The translations under genes were made by a program, and so were the position numbers. From positions 1-60,708 of IMG/VR virus record IMGVR_UViG_3300042465_002807: a DNA stretch of 60,708 bases. One strand, written 5' to 3'. Below are positions 49,981-58,398 of this stretch, piece after piece; the first letter of the stretch is position 1, and each line of letters starts with the position of its first letter. Origin of the DNA: a virus. The notes beneath the pieces were generated by a model. The model saw nothing but the letters and a program-made list of their open reading frames with translations. It was not told where the DNA came from and ran no database searches.

Positions 49981-50675
49981 AGTTTAAACCTAATGATATA
50001 TTAATACTGGGTGATAGCTTCTGCGCTTACCGGGAAGCACCCACCGACTGGCCCATGGTAGTAAGTCAAAAATTGACTGGACAAAACCATATTCCAAGAG
50101 GAGCAGGTTTTGCTGGTGGAAGCTGGTGGAGTGTTCGGCAAGCATTACTTAAAGAAATTAAAAGACGAATTCCAAAAGTATTAATATTATGTCATACCGA
50201 AGCTAATAGAATTCCTAACGACTATAACTTAGGAATAAATTCATCAAGTGCATTGAGAGGCACATTTTCAAACCAGCATTGTAAAGAGTATATTAGTGAA
50301 GAAAAATTACAGCGTATTGCAGAAGCTAGTAAATTATATTATGAAGAACTATGGTCAGATGAATACTGCCAATGGGCACAAAAATCATGGTTTCGAGAAT
50401 TGGACCAAATGATAGAAAAATGGGGTATTCCGTATGTTATACACTTACAATGTTGGCCAAATGACTACACGTTTAAAAATTCTATAACTATCCGAGAAAA
50501 TTTAGTCTCAATACAGTCGCATGATCCATTTATGGTTTCAACCCTGCACAATCACTTTACAGATGATTTGAACCAAAAATTTGGAAATAAAATAGTTGAA
50601 CTAATACTGAATTATAAGACAGGCCTGCAAAAAATCAATTTGCCGGTAAACTATCCCGCGGGGAGGAAAGTATGA
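49977..50675 (+). CDS. SGNH/GDSL-like hydrolase
   Basis: 232 aa from ATG 49977 (GGAGGA upstream, ATGA overlap with primase). Block I ILGDSFCAY contains the candidate Ser14 nucleophile after GDS; a C-terminal HNHFTDDLN could provide the His; a central CHTEANRIPND is a plausible block III-like Asn. Family members hydrolyse esters on glycans or lipids. AT-rich and ATA-rich codons compared with the replication genes suggest an accessory gene acquired later. Substrate unknown. Confidence 0.65.
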   Translation: MKFKPNDILILGDSFCAYREAPTDWPMVVSQKLTGQNHIPRGAGFAGGSWWSVRQALLKEIKRRIPKVLILCHTEANRIPNDYNLGINSSSALRGTFSNQHCKEYISEEKLQRIAEASKLYYEELWSDEYCQWAQKSWFRELDQMIEKWGIPYVIHLQCWPNDYTFKNSITIRENLVSIQSHDPFMVSTLHNHFTDDLNQKFGNKIVELILNYKTGLQKINLPVNYPAGRKV

Positions 50676-50938
50676 GCGAACTAGTCGCTAATGAATATGG
50701 CGTAGAAATTCGCCATACCAGAATTACAAAGCTACGTATTCATCGAACAGACGATATGTGGCTGGTCGAATACCGCCGCGAACCTCGCTGGTTCCTTGGT
50801 CTTGACCGCTGGTGGTGGTTCGATGATGGTAGATATGCAAATTATGCCGACGCAACTGACCGTGTAGACCATCTATTGGGTGTTGGTTTCGTAAGCAAGG
50901 CACAGTTCCAGGCAGTTAAAGAATTTGAAGTTGAGTAA
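50672..50938 (+). CDS. Hypothetical 88 aa protein
   Basis: Small, Trp/Arg-rich protein (EPRWFLGLDRWWWFDDGRY) with predicted antiparallel strands and a C-terminal helix. Coupled on both sides (ATGA start, TAATG end). No family recognised. Confidence 0.6.
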   Translation: MSELVANEYGVEIRHTRITKLRIHRTDDMWLVEYRREPRWFLGLDRWWWFDDGRYANYADATDRVDHLLGVGFVSKAQFQAVKEFEVE

Positions 50939-51861
50939 TGCAAGACACTCTAGATGATTGGATCTCTGTTTCATTTACAGATACCGATATGGTCTGGAAT
51001 GTAAACATCACAGAAGAAATGCTGGACATTGCTAACTCAGCAACACTAGAAGAAAATTGTAAACTTGCGGTAACTAATCTACCTTCTACAATTGGTAGTC
51101 GACCTGCTGTTTGTTTCAGTGGTGGTATAGATAGCCAAACTGTTGTTGACACCTTTCTATATGCAGGAGTTACACCTGAAGTTGTAATATTCAACTTCCT
51201 AGATGACCATAATATACATGATGTTAGCCATGCTATAAAGTTTTGTGAGTCTCGAAACATAACTCCGCGTTTGATCGACTTCGATGTTATACGGTTTCTA
51301 AATAACCAGTCGTATGATTTTGCTACCAAGTATAAAATCTCAAGTCCGCAATTTGCTGTGCATTTATATCTGGCAGGTAAATTGAAAGATTTGGGATATA
51401 CCTCTGTAATTTTTGGTGGGAATACTCTATCACAATATGTAAGAGGAGGGTTTTATACTCCTAGTAAAGAAGAAACTGATTGGTGTAAATATTCACGAGA
51501 AATAAACTTTCCGATCATAGGCAGTTTTTGGTTACAGGACTGGAGATTATCTTTGATGGCAACAATATACTTGCCATACTATGATGAAGGCATCGATAAT
51601 TATCAGTCAAAGATTACAGGGTATAGAACTATGGGGTATGATGTAATACCTCAAGAGCAAAAATACAATGGGTTTGAAACTATTAAAAAATATTATGAAG
51701 AAATGACTGGTGATGGATGGACATTCGAACATCGATTTCGAGAACCAATAAAGAGATATGCGGGCATCTATAAAAATAATCGTATTGTAGTTGATCCTAA
51801 GATTTCAAATCGAATACGTGATATGAAACAGAAAATCTATCAGGAAATACTCTATGCTTGA
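50938..51861 (+). CDS. PP-loop ATP pyrophosphatase-like protein (AANH superfamily)
   Basis: 307 aa. SGGIDS at residues 61-66 is the PP-loop that binds ATP pyrophosphate in asparagine synthetase, PAPS reductase, tRNA-modifying and NAD-synthetase enzymes. A following strand VVIFNF and FGGNTLSQY near residue 160 fit the fold. The N-terminal 50 residues are not a glutaminase domain. It would adenylate a substrate for amidation, thiolation or similar; which one cannot be read. Its C-terminal tail (VDPKISNRIRDMKQKIYQE) is echoed by a tiny frame at 54117. TAATG start. Confidence 0.7.
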   Translation: MQDTLDDWISVSFTDTDMVWNVNITEEMLDIANSATLEENCKLAVTNLPSTIGSRPAVCFSGGIDSQTVVDTFLYAGVTPEVVIFNFLDDHNIHDVSHAIKFCESRNITPRLIDFDVIRFLNNQSYDFATKYKISSPQFAVHLYLAGKLKDLGYTSVIFGGNTLSQYVRGGFYTPSKEETDWCKYSREINFPIIGSFWLQDWRLSLMATIYLPYYDEGIDNYQSKITGYRTMGYDVIPQEQKYNGFETIKKYYEEMTGDGWTFEHRFREPIKRYAGIYKNNRIVVDPKISNRIRDMKQKIYQEILYA

Positions 51862-52840
51862 CCCACAGAAACTTCTCATATTAAGAGAACAGTTGATTGG
51901 TGGACACAGTGATATACTGGAGATAGCACAATCCTACGCACGTTTGGCGGAAGAAACACTTGTGTCACTGACAAATGCAACAGTGACCGAATTTGAACGG
52001 ACACATGGGAAGATTTCAGGCTGTGAACTGGTGATTGTTGCGCTAGGTAGTCTGGGCTGTGGGCAGATGACGCATACATCGGACTTGGACATTATTCTAC
52101 TGTTCACTGGTAATCCTTCATCACAATCTGATGGCCTGAACACACTGGATGCTACACAATACTATAATCAGTTAGCAAAGCAGGTAGTTACTACTCTAAA
52201 TGCAGTATATGAAACTAATATAGGATTTCAACCATGGCATACAGAAGATAGGTTTTGCACACCCTTGGAAAGTTTTGAGCAATATCATAGAGAAATTGCG
52301 TGGCCTCATGAACATGTAGCACTTGCTAGGGCGCGTGTGGTATTTGGCTCTTCCGACACAAGAACACATATTGATACAATTATTTGTGATATTTTACTTG
52401 CACAGCGCAATGCTGATAAACTGCGCAACCGGATAGCAGCAAGACGCGAGGACATTGCGGTGCAACACCGCCCCGCAGAGGGTCCGCTGGATGTGAAATA
52501 TTTGACCGGCGGATTACTGGATATGGAGTATATCGCTCACACTTTGCAGTTGGAGACGCAAGTTGGTATGAAACCCCAACTTGCTCTTGTAATAGATGAA
52601 TTAATTGCAGCAGGTTATCTAACATCTGACTTCGCCGATGCACATAGCATGATGATGTGTTTGAAGATGCTTGTGTGTATACTCGCACCCGATTATGCAG
52701 TCCCAGATGAGGAAACAAGACAACTGATTGCAAACAGATTAGACTATGACGGCTGGGATGAATTGATGCAAGCACTCATGTATTATCGCGGAGTTGTTAT
52801 GTCTCAGTGGCAAAATATATTCGACCCTGCATTTTTTTGA
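51854..52840 (+). CDS. Half-length GlnE-like adenylyltransferase
   Basis: 328 aa resembling one half of glutamine synthetase adenylyltransferase/deadenylylase (bacterial GlnE is about 950 aa with two such halves). The nucleotidyltransferase core shows GSLGCGQMTHTSDLD (Gly65-Ser66, Asp77, Asp79), and DVKYLTGGLLDMEYIAHTLQL near 210-230 matches the GlnE segment with K, GG and DxE, followed by a helical domain as in GlnE. Catalytic residues look intact. Possible role: nucleotidylating or releasing host glutamine synthetase or another target. It overlaps the PP-loop gene by 8 bases. Confidence 0.75.
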   Translation: MLDPQKLLILREQLIGGHSDILEIAQSYARLAEETLVSLTNATVTEFERTHGKISGCELVIVALGSLGCGQMTHTSDLDIILLFTGNPSSQSDGLNTLDATQYYNQLAKQVVTTLNAVYETNIGFQPWHTEDRFCTPLESFEQYHREIAWPHEHVALARARVVFGSSDTRTHIDTIICDILLAQRNADKLRNRIAARREDIAVQHRPAEGPLDVKYLTGGLLDMEYIAHTLQLETQVGMKPQLALVIDELIAAGYLTSDFADAHSMMMCLKMLVCILAPDYAVPDEETRQLIANRLDYDGWDELMQALMYYRGVVMSQWQNIFDPAFF

Positions 52841-52852
52841 TTGGACTAACTG

Positions 52853-53359
52853 ATGAGTTATAAGATATATCGAAATATATTTACACCTGAAATATGTGCG
52901 GAACTGATTGATATGGTACCCACATTATCAGAAAACTTCACCACATTCGCGGGCGTAGAAACAATAAGAAAACTGGAGTCAACTAGACGTTCTGATATTG
53001 CATTCTATTTGAACCAACTATCTGAGTCAGAGTCGCAAAAGTATTGTGATATGATTTATTCTCATATTCCTAATGTTAGAGCAACTGCATTTAGAATAAT
53101 GCATTATCCTCCGGGGTCTTGCATTAGAGACCATCGAGATACATGGGCAAAAATAGATGGTGAATCTAATTCTGGTTTAATAATTCAATTAAATGATCCT
53201 AACTCATATGAAGGCGGATATCTTGCAATCGAAAGAGAATTTATAAACCTAGATATCGGCGATGGTGTTTATTATGGATATGAAAATTTACATGGTGTAT
53301 CAACTATAAAGAAATCTGAACGTTGGATTCTCAATGTTCGAATGCTCACGGAGAGATAA
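52853..53359 (+). CDS. 2-oxoglutarate/Fe(II)-dependent oxygenase (P4H-like)
   Basis: 168 aa with the complete iron set: His94 and Asp96 (HRD), distal His147 (LHGVS), and Arg157 or a nearby Lys for 2OG. The strand core IIQLNDPNSYEGGYLAI is typical of prolyl-4-hydroxylase-type dioxygenases, which are common in T4-like cyanophages. It hydroxylates protein, nucleotide or small-molecule substrates; the target is unknown. Part of the AT-rich accessory cassette. Confidence 0.85.
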   Translation: MSYKIYRNIFTPEICAELIDMVPTLSENFTTFAGVETIRKLESTRRSDIAFYLNQLSESESQKYCDMIYSHIPNVRATAFRIMHYPPGSCIRDHRDTWAKIDGESNSGLIIQLNDPNSYEGGYLAIEREFINLDIGDGVYYGYENLHGVSTIKKSERWILNVRMLTER

Positions 53360-53360
53360 A

Positions 53361-54083
53361 ATGCAGGGATTTGAGAACGATAAATTCATATTCTATACAG
53401 CAGGTAAAATCGGGACAAGAACTCTGATGTATACCGATGGTATGAGAGATCTTACGATGCCTTGGGATATACCTACGCACCTACAATTTTCATTGCGTAA
53501 AGAAGCACTCAATGTCATACTTGGGCAAAAAGAAATTACAGGTAAGAAGATTATAATCTTGATCCGCGAACCTGTATCGAGGTTTCATAGTGGAATGTTT
53601 GAACTCATTGCTAAGATTTTGGGTGGGCCATATATTAAGCAGATTCTGTCACAAGGCGGTGATGTATCCTTTCTTAATGACCCATCTTTCTGGGGAAGAA
53701 TGAACGAACAATGTTTGCGGTTTTCTTCTAGAAGTTGGTCACCACATAAAGAATTTGAGAGCCACAGGTGGCAATATCATATAGGCAACTGGTTACATGA
53801 CGCAGAAATGGTTTCTGAAATTTATCCTGATAGTATCATATTAAACATCAAAGACCTAAGTAGTTTCTTAGTCTCAAACAACATACCTAACTCGCACTTG
53901 AATAAATATTCAAATATCGTTCCAGATGAATATGAATACGATACTAAAACCGTATTTGATGCATATATTCAAGGATTAGAAATGTTAACACATAGAAAAC
54001 CTAGATTTGATACATACCTGGCACCTGAAAAAGAGTGCTATGAAAGACTAATAAATAGTCAACAATATTATAGAGTAGAATGA
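53361..54083 (+). CDS. Sulfotransferase-like protein
   Basis: 240 aa from ATG 53361 (GGAGAG upstream). FYTAGKIGTRTL near residue 11 has the 5'-phosphosulfate loop shape (KxGT), and IILIREPVSRFHSGM near 70 resembles the 3'-phosphate PAPS motif (RxPxxRxxS). The middle and C-terminal parts are unlike any family I can name. If active it would transfer sulfate to a glycan or other acceptor. Same cassette as the PP-loop enzyme. Confidence 0.6.
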   Translation: MQGFENDKFIFYTAGKIGTRTLMYTDGMRDLTMPWDIPTHLQFSLRKEALNVILGQKEITGKKIIILIREPVSRFHSGMFELIAKILGGPYIKQILSQGGDVSFLNDPSFWGRMNEQCLRFSSRSWSPHKEFESHRWQYHIGNWLHDAEMVSEIYPDSIILNIKDLSSFLVSNNIPNSHLNKYSNIVPDEYEYDTKTVFDAYIQGLEMLTHRKPRFDTYLAPEKECYERLINSQQYYRVE

Positions 54084-54116
54084 ATTAATTACGGAAATCT
54101 ATAAAATAATTCTGCC

Positions 54117-54194
54117 ATGATTGATTCCAAGGTGTTGAAACGAATAAATAGTATGAAACAACAGATGTATGAGGAAAATCTAAATGAATTTTAA
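54117..54194 (+). pseudogene. 25-codon echo of the PP-loop protein C-terminal tail
   Basis: Frame M-I-D-S-K, then KRINSMKQQMYEENLNEF, parallel to the end of the PP-loop protein (VDPKISNRIRDMKQKIYQE), with shared bases such as the ATGAAACA core. Probably a leftover of a duplicated or replaced gene copy. It overlaps the subtilase start. It could instead be a tiny functional peptide. Confidence 0.4.
54143..54150 (+). promoter_or_regulatory. Near-consensus late promoter AATAAATA
   Basis: One base off TATAAATA, about 34 bases before the subtilase ATG. If used, the protease is a late product. Confidence 0.4.
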
Positions 54195-55857
54195 TGTTCA
54201 ATTTGAAACTGCGGATGCAAGAAACAGTTTTGCCAATAAAGTCGGGCTCGCAACTGAAGCCACAACTAGTATTGCAGTTAATGCAAATCTATTTACGTAT
54301 GCGATGCGGTATCCAGACGCACAGGTGTCATATGATGGCGCAACGATAAACCTTATTGTTGAAACTTCATATTTACCTAACTGTCCAGAGCATAGTGTGA
54401 TTTCCACCGAGGGTTCGTATTCGGTTGTCGAGACTACAGACCCTATTGGGTTTTATACTGCTTGTTCTGGTAATGTCGATTGCGCAGACGTTTCAATAAA
54501 ACTTCTGTCGCCGCTTTCGGGTACATCAATTACGACACCGAATGATTGGGCGAGACGCAGAACTTCTAATCGCTTTAGACCGTTCAAAGAATTTAAAACT
54601 TTTAATATTACCACCACAAATAAACCTGTTGTTTTTGTTGTCGATTCGGGGATAAGTTCTCACCAAGAACTCGAAGGTGTCGAAATAGTAAACTTTGGTA
54701 AACTATCTTATGATTCTTATACAGATAACCTAGGACACGGAACTGCGATTGCTTCTTGCATAGCGGGTGCAAATGTTGGTGTTACGCAAAATGTCACTCT
54801 TTATAACTATAAGGTAATTGATGATACAAAACCAACGATGCTTGAACTCGGAACTGTTCTAGACGAGATTAAAGAATTTAAACTAAACAATCCATCTTCC
54901 AATGTGACCATCAATGTCAGTTGGGCAACTCCATACAGTCCTTACTTGATTAACAAGTTTCTTGATGTGATTTCCGCTGGATGTGTTGTTGTCTGTGCTG
55001 CTGGTAATGGAGCAGATGATGTTTCCAATTATACTCCAGCCGGTATGCCAGAAGTTATCACGGTTGGTGCTATCGACGATGATGATATCGTTGCTGGATT
55101 TACTGCAACTTCAACAGCGGATGCATCTGTATCTTCTCCATATGGGCAATCTCTAGACATCTTTGCGCCAGGGGTTGATGTAGATGTTGCCTCCATAAAT
55201 GGTAACTATACAAGAGTGAGTGGTACTTCTTTCGCCGCACCATATGTTACAGCGGCCGCTGCACTAATTCAATCAATTTCAGTTACTCCGCCATCTCATG
55301 CACAAGTTTTAAATCTTATATCTGCAACTTCGTCGAAGGGTTCTGTGTTGTTCAACAGAGAAAACTTTAGCGCCAATCAAAATAAGATTGTTCAAATTAT
55401 CAATGGTGATATTACTGAGAGTAAACAATATTATCTTGGAACGTTAAGTGGCTCCACTGAAAGTCTTTTGGTACGCTCGGCCGTTTATGGTTTTAATTAT
55501 ATTAACAATTTAGATGTTCTTTTCCCAGAGACTACAGGCGTGGCATACACATTGGCGTGGGAAGATTCTGATCAGCAACAAAGATATGCGGAACATGTTG
55601 TATTTGACGGACAGACCGGAGAAACAACCATCAATATTCCAACATCCTTATTAGCAGAAGATGTTGATTTTGAAAGAGTCAATATTAGCCTTTCAAAAGT
55701 TACACAATATTCGGCGCAAACATGTAGTGGATTTTTCTACATTACTTCCAGTGAAGAACCACCAGTGTCTATAAGCGAAGATTTAAGTTTTGCTGACTAT
55801 GTTGATGTTAGCACTATGTCTTCTGGATTGATACTGGCCCGTACCGCTAAACCATAA
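54184..55857 (+). CDS. Subtilisin-like serine protease (S8)
   Basis: 557 aa. Catalytic triad Asp154 (VVDSGIS), His185 (GHGTAIA) and Ser349 (SGTSFAAP), with the oxyanion Asn275 in AAGNG; all intact. Residues 1-140 precede the catalytic domain as a possible propeptide or attachment domain. Residues about 385-557 form a beta-rich C-terminal domain. No signal peptide is seen. Subtilases are occasionally virion-associated in marine phages; late-type promoter sequence upstream supports this. Roles might be tail maturation or attack on host surface proteins. Confidence 0.9.
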   Translation: MNFNVQFETADARNSFANKVGLATEATTSIAVNANLFTYAMRYPDAQVSYDGATINLIVETSYLPNCPEHSVISTEGSYSVVETTDPIGFYTACSGNVDCADVSIKLLSPLSGTSITTPNDWARRRTSNRFRPFKEFKTFNITTTNKPVVFVVDSGISSHQELEGVEIVNFGKLSYDSYTDNLGHGTAIASCIAGANVGVTQNVTLYNYKVIDDTKPTMLELGTVLDEIKEFKLNNPSSNVTINVSWATPYSPYLINKFLDVISAGCVVVCAAGNGADDVSNYTPAGMPEVITVGAIDDDDIVAGFTATSTADASVSSPYGQSLDIFAPGVDVDVASINGNYTRVSGTSFAAPYVTAAAALIQSISVTPPSHAQVLNLISATSSKGSVLFNRENFSANQNKIVQIINGDITESKQYYLGTLSGSTESLLVRSAVYGFNYINNLDVLFPETTGVAYTLAWEDSDQQQRYAEHVVFDGQTGETTINIPTSLLAEDVDFERVNISLSKVTQYSAQTCSGFFYITSSEEPPVSISEDLSFADYVDVSTMSSGLILARTAKP

Positions 55858-55860
55858 TGT

Positions 55861-56325
55861 ATGATACAACTTATATTATTTGAGGAAATACTTCCTCTTT
55901 GGAAAAAATTATGGCCCGATACCGAAGTAATCAAACCGCATAATGAGTGGGAATTTCTGGGTGGATATAACCCAGAAGTTCCCTGCTCTGATGTTTGGTT
56001 TATAGGTTACTATGACGATGATAAATTAGTTGGTTGTAACTCTTGCTTCATGTCATCAAAGAACCATCTGCGGTCCAGAGGAATTTACATCCTACCAGAA
56101 TATCGTGGCAAGGGTATATCTAAGTTTCTCTTTGACAAAACAATAGAAATTGCCAAACAAAACCATGCGGAACTCATATGGAGTTATCCTCGTCTAGATG
56201 CTCTACCCAGTTATTTAGCAGCAGGGTTTGAAACAATCGGCGATCCGTTTACGGATTTTGATTATGGTCCAAATATATGGGCAGCAAAATATTTGAAAAA
56301 AGGGTTGACGGCTATCCAAAAATAG
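55861..56325 (+). CDS. GNAT-family N-acetyltransferase
   Basis: 154 aa. Motif A is recognisable as RGIYILPEYRGKGISKFLF near residue 78 (RxxGxG for acetyl-CoA), with a following helix AKQNHAELIWSYPR. The N-terminal half is short. Substrate unknown. It starts four bases after the subtilase stop and contains the ThyX promoter at its end. Confidence 0.82.
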   Translation: MIQLILFEEILPLWKKLWPDTEVIKPHNEWEFLGGYNPEVPCSDVWFIGYYDDDKLVGCNSCFMSSKNHLRSRGIYILPEYRGKGISKFLFDKTIEIAKQNHAELIWSYPRLDALPSYLAAGFETIGDPFTDFDYGPNIWAAKYLKKGLTAIQK

Positions 56326-56333
56326 CGTATAAC
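56305..56333 (+). promoter_or_regulatory. Sigma70-type promoter for thyX
   Basis: TTGACG (56305-56310), 17-base spacer, TATAAC (56328-56333), overlapping the GNAT stop. A GGAG site precedes ATG 56363. Confidence 0.7.
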
Positions 56334-56362
56334 TTAATTAATGAATAATAATGGAGTCTTGA

Positions 56363-57067
56363 ATGAGTGAAGTAAATCTAGTCGGTATTACAAAACCGAG
56401 TGCCTATACAGAATGTACCACAGCAAATGAACTTGTTGCGTGGGCAGCAAGAGTATCAAATCCCAGTAACCAAAACAATACCGCAACAGCACCCAAGTTG
56501 GTTCAATATCTTATTAAGAACCAACACTGGTCACCTTTGGAGATGGTTCATGTATCGATGGAAATTAAAACGACTCGTGATATCGCTCGTCAAATCCTTC
56601 GCCATCGATCTTTTTCCTTCCAAGAATTTTCGCAGAGATATGCAGATGCGACTACAGACCTTGGATTCTTCGTTAGAGAAGCACGTTTACAGGATGCCAA
56701 GAACAGGCAAAACTCGGTCGAGTTGGGATCCGACGACAACGGATTGGCCGAAGAATGGTCGATGAGGCAGGCTGTATTAATTGACCAAGCCGAGGAGGCA
56801 TATAATTGGGCAATTGAAAATGGTATTGCTAAGGAACAGGCTCGTGCAGTTCTCCCCGAAGGCAATACAGCGTCTGTCATGATTATGTCTGGTTCACTTC
56901 GTTCATGGGTTCACTATTGTCAGTTGCGTATGGATAAGGCAACTCAAAAGGAACACCGTATCGTAGCAGAACAGTGCTGGGATATTATCAGTCACCACTT
57001 CCCTGATGTAAAGGCGGCACTTGATAGTATGGCAGCACGGGCTGAGTTCGAGAGAAAACTACCTTGA
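56363..57067 (+). CDS. thyX: Flavin-dependent thymidylate synthase ThyX
   Basis: Converts dUMP to dTMP using folate and FADH2. 234 aa. The ThyX signature RHRSFSFQEFSQRY (RHRxxSxxxxSxR) is near residues 79-92, and the C-terminal LRSWVHYCQLRMDKATQKEHR, with the active-site Ser/Arg and stacked residues, is present. Replaces T4 td. It opens the nucleotide-synthesis block with its own promoter. Confidence 0.97.
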   Translation: MSEVNLVGITKPSAYTECTTANELVAWAARVSNPSNQNNTATAPKLVQYLIKNQHWSPLEMVHVSMEIKTTRDIARQILRHRSFSFQEFSQRYADATTDLGFFVREARLQDAKNRQNSVELGSDDNGLAEEWSMRQAVLIDQAEEAYNWAIENGIAKEQARAVLPEGNTASVMIMSGSLRSWVHYCQLRMDKATQKEHRIVAEQCWDIISHHFPDVKAALDSMAARAEFERKLP

Positions 57068-57134
57068 CCAAAATCTGGAAACTTTTTCAAAACCGGGCGA
57101 CCCAATTTTTTTCGCTCCAAAATTTTGACCAAAA
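57064..57134 (+). repeat. Short direct repeat TTGACCAAAA in thyX-epimerase gap
   Basis: TTGACCAAAA occurs at 57064-57073 and 57125-57134, flanking T-rich sequence with a 3-bp GGG-CGA-CCC hairpin and a run of seven T. No strong promoter or terminator is evident. Confidence 0.5.
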
Positions 57135-57152
57135 AAAGTCGGGTGGAAAATA

Positions 57153-57872
57153 ATGAAAATACTTGTTACTGGCCATGAGGGATTTATCGGTAGAAATGCC
57201 ATGCGCATTCTATCAGAGGATTTTGAAGTTATTCCATATCAAGGTGATATTAGAGATTTTAAGATTTCGGAATATTACTATGGCGTCTTACATTTGGCCG
57301 CGCTTGCCGGAGTTAGAAAGAGCTGGTTAAATCCAGAAGAATATTGGGATGTAAATGTCGCCGGTTCAAAGAAAGTATTTGATGAATGTGAACGTCTCAA
57401 TCTTAGATGCGTCTATGCGTCATCATCTTCAATATACGAATGGTGGCAAAATCCATACGCAACATCTAAAAAAGCGATGGAAGAACTAGCACCCAAGTAT
57501 TCTGTTGGTATGAGATTTCATACTGTATATGGGCCAGACTCTCGTCCTGATATGTTCTACGATATGATGCTTAACGACAAGATAGAGTATCTAACCGAAC
57601 ATAAACGTGACTGGACACATGTTGAAGATGTTGTCTCAGCAATCAAAATTATCTTGACAGACACAAGAATTTCGTGTAAGTTAGATATTGGTTCTGGTAA
57701 TCCAGTATCAGTAATGGATGTAGCTAAAGCATATGGTTATAGAGACGTTCCAATAAAAGAAGTCTCTGGAGAAAGACAAGAGACACATGCCGACCTATCC
57801 ATACTAAAAAGTTATGGTTGGGAACCAAAGTTCAACATTCTAGAGGAAGCGAAAAATGCCAGAAACAGTTAA
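57153..57872 (+). CDS. NAD-dependent sugar epimerase/dehydratase-like protein
   Basis: 239 aa extended SDR. N-terminal VTGHEGFIG (TGxxGxxG), catalytic YATSK (Tyr-x-x-x-Lys) near residue 107, and an SSSSIYEW stretch carrying the Ser/Thr. The length is short compared with typical 300-330 aa epimerases, so the C-terminal substrate domain is reduced. Cyanophages carry similar genes. It may modify nucleotide sugars; substrate unknown. The 85-base gap before it holds a T-rich direct repeat. Confidence 0.85.
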   Translation: MKILVTGHEGFIGRNAMRILSEDFEVIPYQGDIRDFKISEYYYGVLHLAALAGVRKSWLNPEEYWDVNVAGSKKVFDECERLNLRCVYASSSSIYEWWQNPYATSKKAMEELAPKYSVGMRFHTVYGPDSRPDMFYDMMLNDKIEYLTEHKRDWTHVEDVVSAIKIILTDTRISCKLDIGSGNPVSVMDVAKAYGYRDVPIKEVSGERQETHADLSILKSYGWEPKFNILEEAKNARNS

Positions 57873-58398
57873 AGTTCAATACGACCCTGTATCAGACGAA
57901 CATTATATCGCTTGGGATGGACTAGAAGAAGAGACCGGTTGGAAGCCCGGCGACACAATAATTTGGATTGAAAATGAAGATGGGAGTTATACATTGACTA
58001 AGAAGATTAATAATTATCAGAATGATGTTGAACAGTTTATGGCCGCAGCCGACCAATATATCGGTGCTACTCCACATCTAAATGAAAATAACGAGGCTCA
58101 AGCCAAGCTATATATTGATCTAATTGACGAGGAATTCCGTGAACTTTGTGATGGATTTCTTCGTCGCCACATCGGAGATGTTGCTGATGGCGGCGCAGAC
58201 CTAGTATGGGTCGTAAAGGGTTTGTTTACCACACTGGGCATCAACTTTGATGCTGTATGGGAAGAAGTCCGTGCGTCGAATATGAGTAAGGTTTCCGAAG
58301 GCGGAAAGATTAAGAAGCGGGCAGACGGTAAGATTCTAAAGCCAGATACTTACTTTAAGCCAAACATCGAAAAAGTTTTGAAGGATCAGGGTCTATAA
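57856..58398 (+). CDS. AbrB-like domain fused to MazG/HisE-type pyrophosphohydrolase
   Basis: 180 aa. Residues 1-50 (VQYDPVSDEHYIAWDGL, then GWKPGDTIIWIENEDGSYTLTK) fit a SpoVT/AbrB-type DNA-binding fold. The rest is an all-alpha NTP pyrophosphohydrolase: EEFRELCDG with metal-binding Glu/Asp near residue 94, ADLVWVVKGL, and the NMSK plus KRADGKILKP ending seen in HisE/MazG-like enzymes. Probably hydrolyses dNTPs or signalling nucleotides. It overlaps the epimerase by 17 bases. Confidence 0.82.
   Translation: MPETVKVQYDPVSDEHYIAWDGLEEETGWKPGDTIIWIENEDGSYTLTKKINNYQNDVEQFMAAADQYIGATPHLNENNEAQAKLYIDLIDEEFRELCDGFLRRHIGDVADGGADLVWVVKGLFTTLGINFDAVWEEVRASNMSKVSEGGKIKKRADGKILKPDTYFKPNIEKVLKDQGL

Noticed and set aside
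57095-57112. GGG-CGA-CCC hairpin with T-run after thyX
   Set aside because: Three-base stem with three-base loop is too weak to call a terminator.
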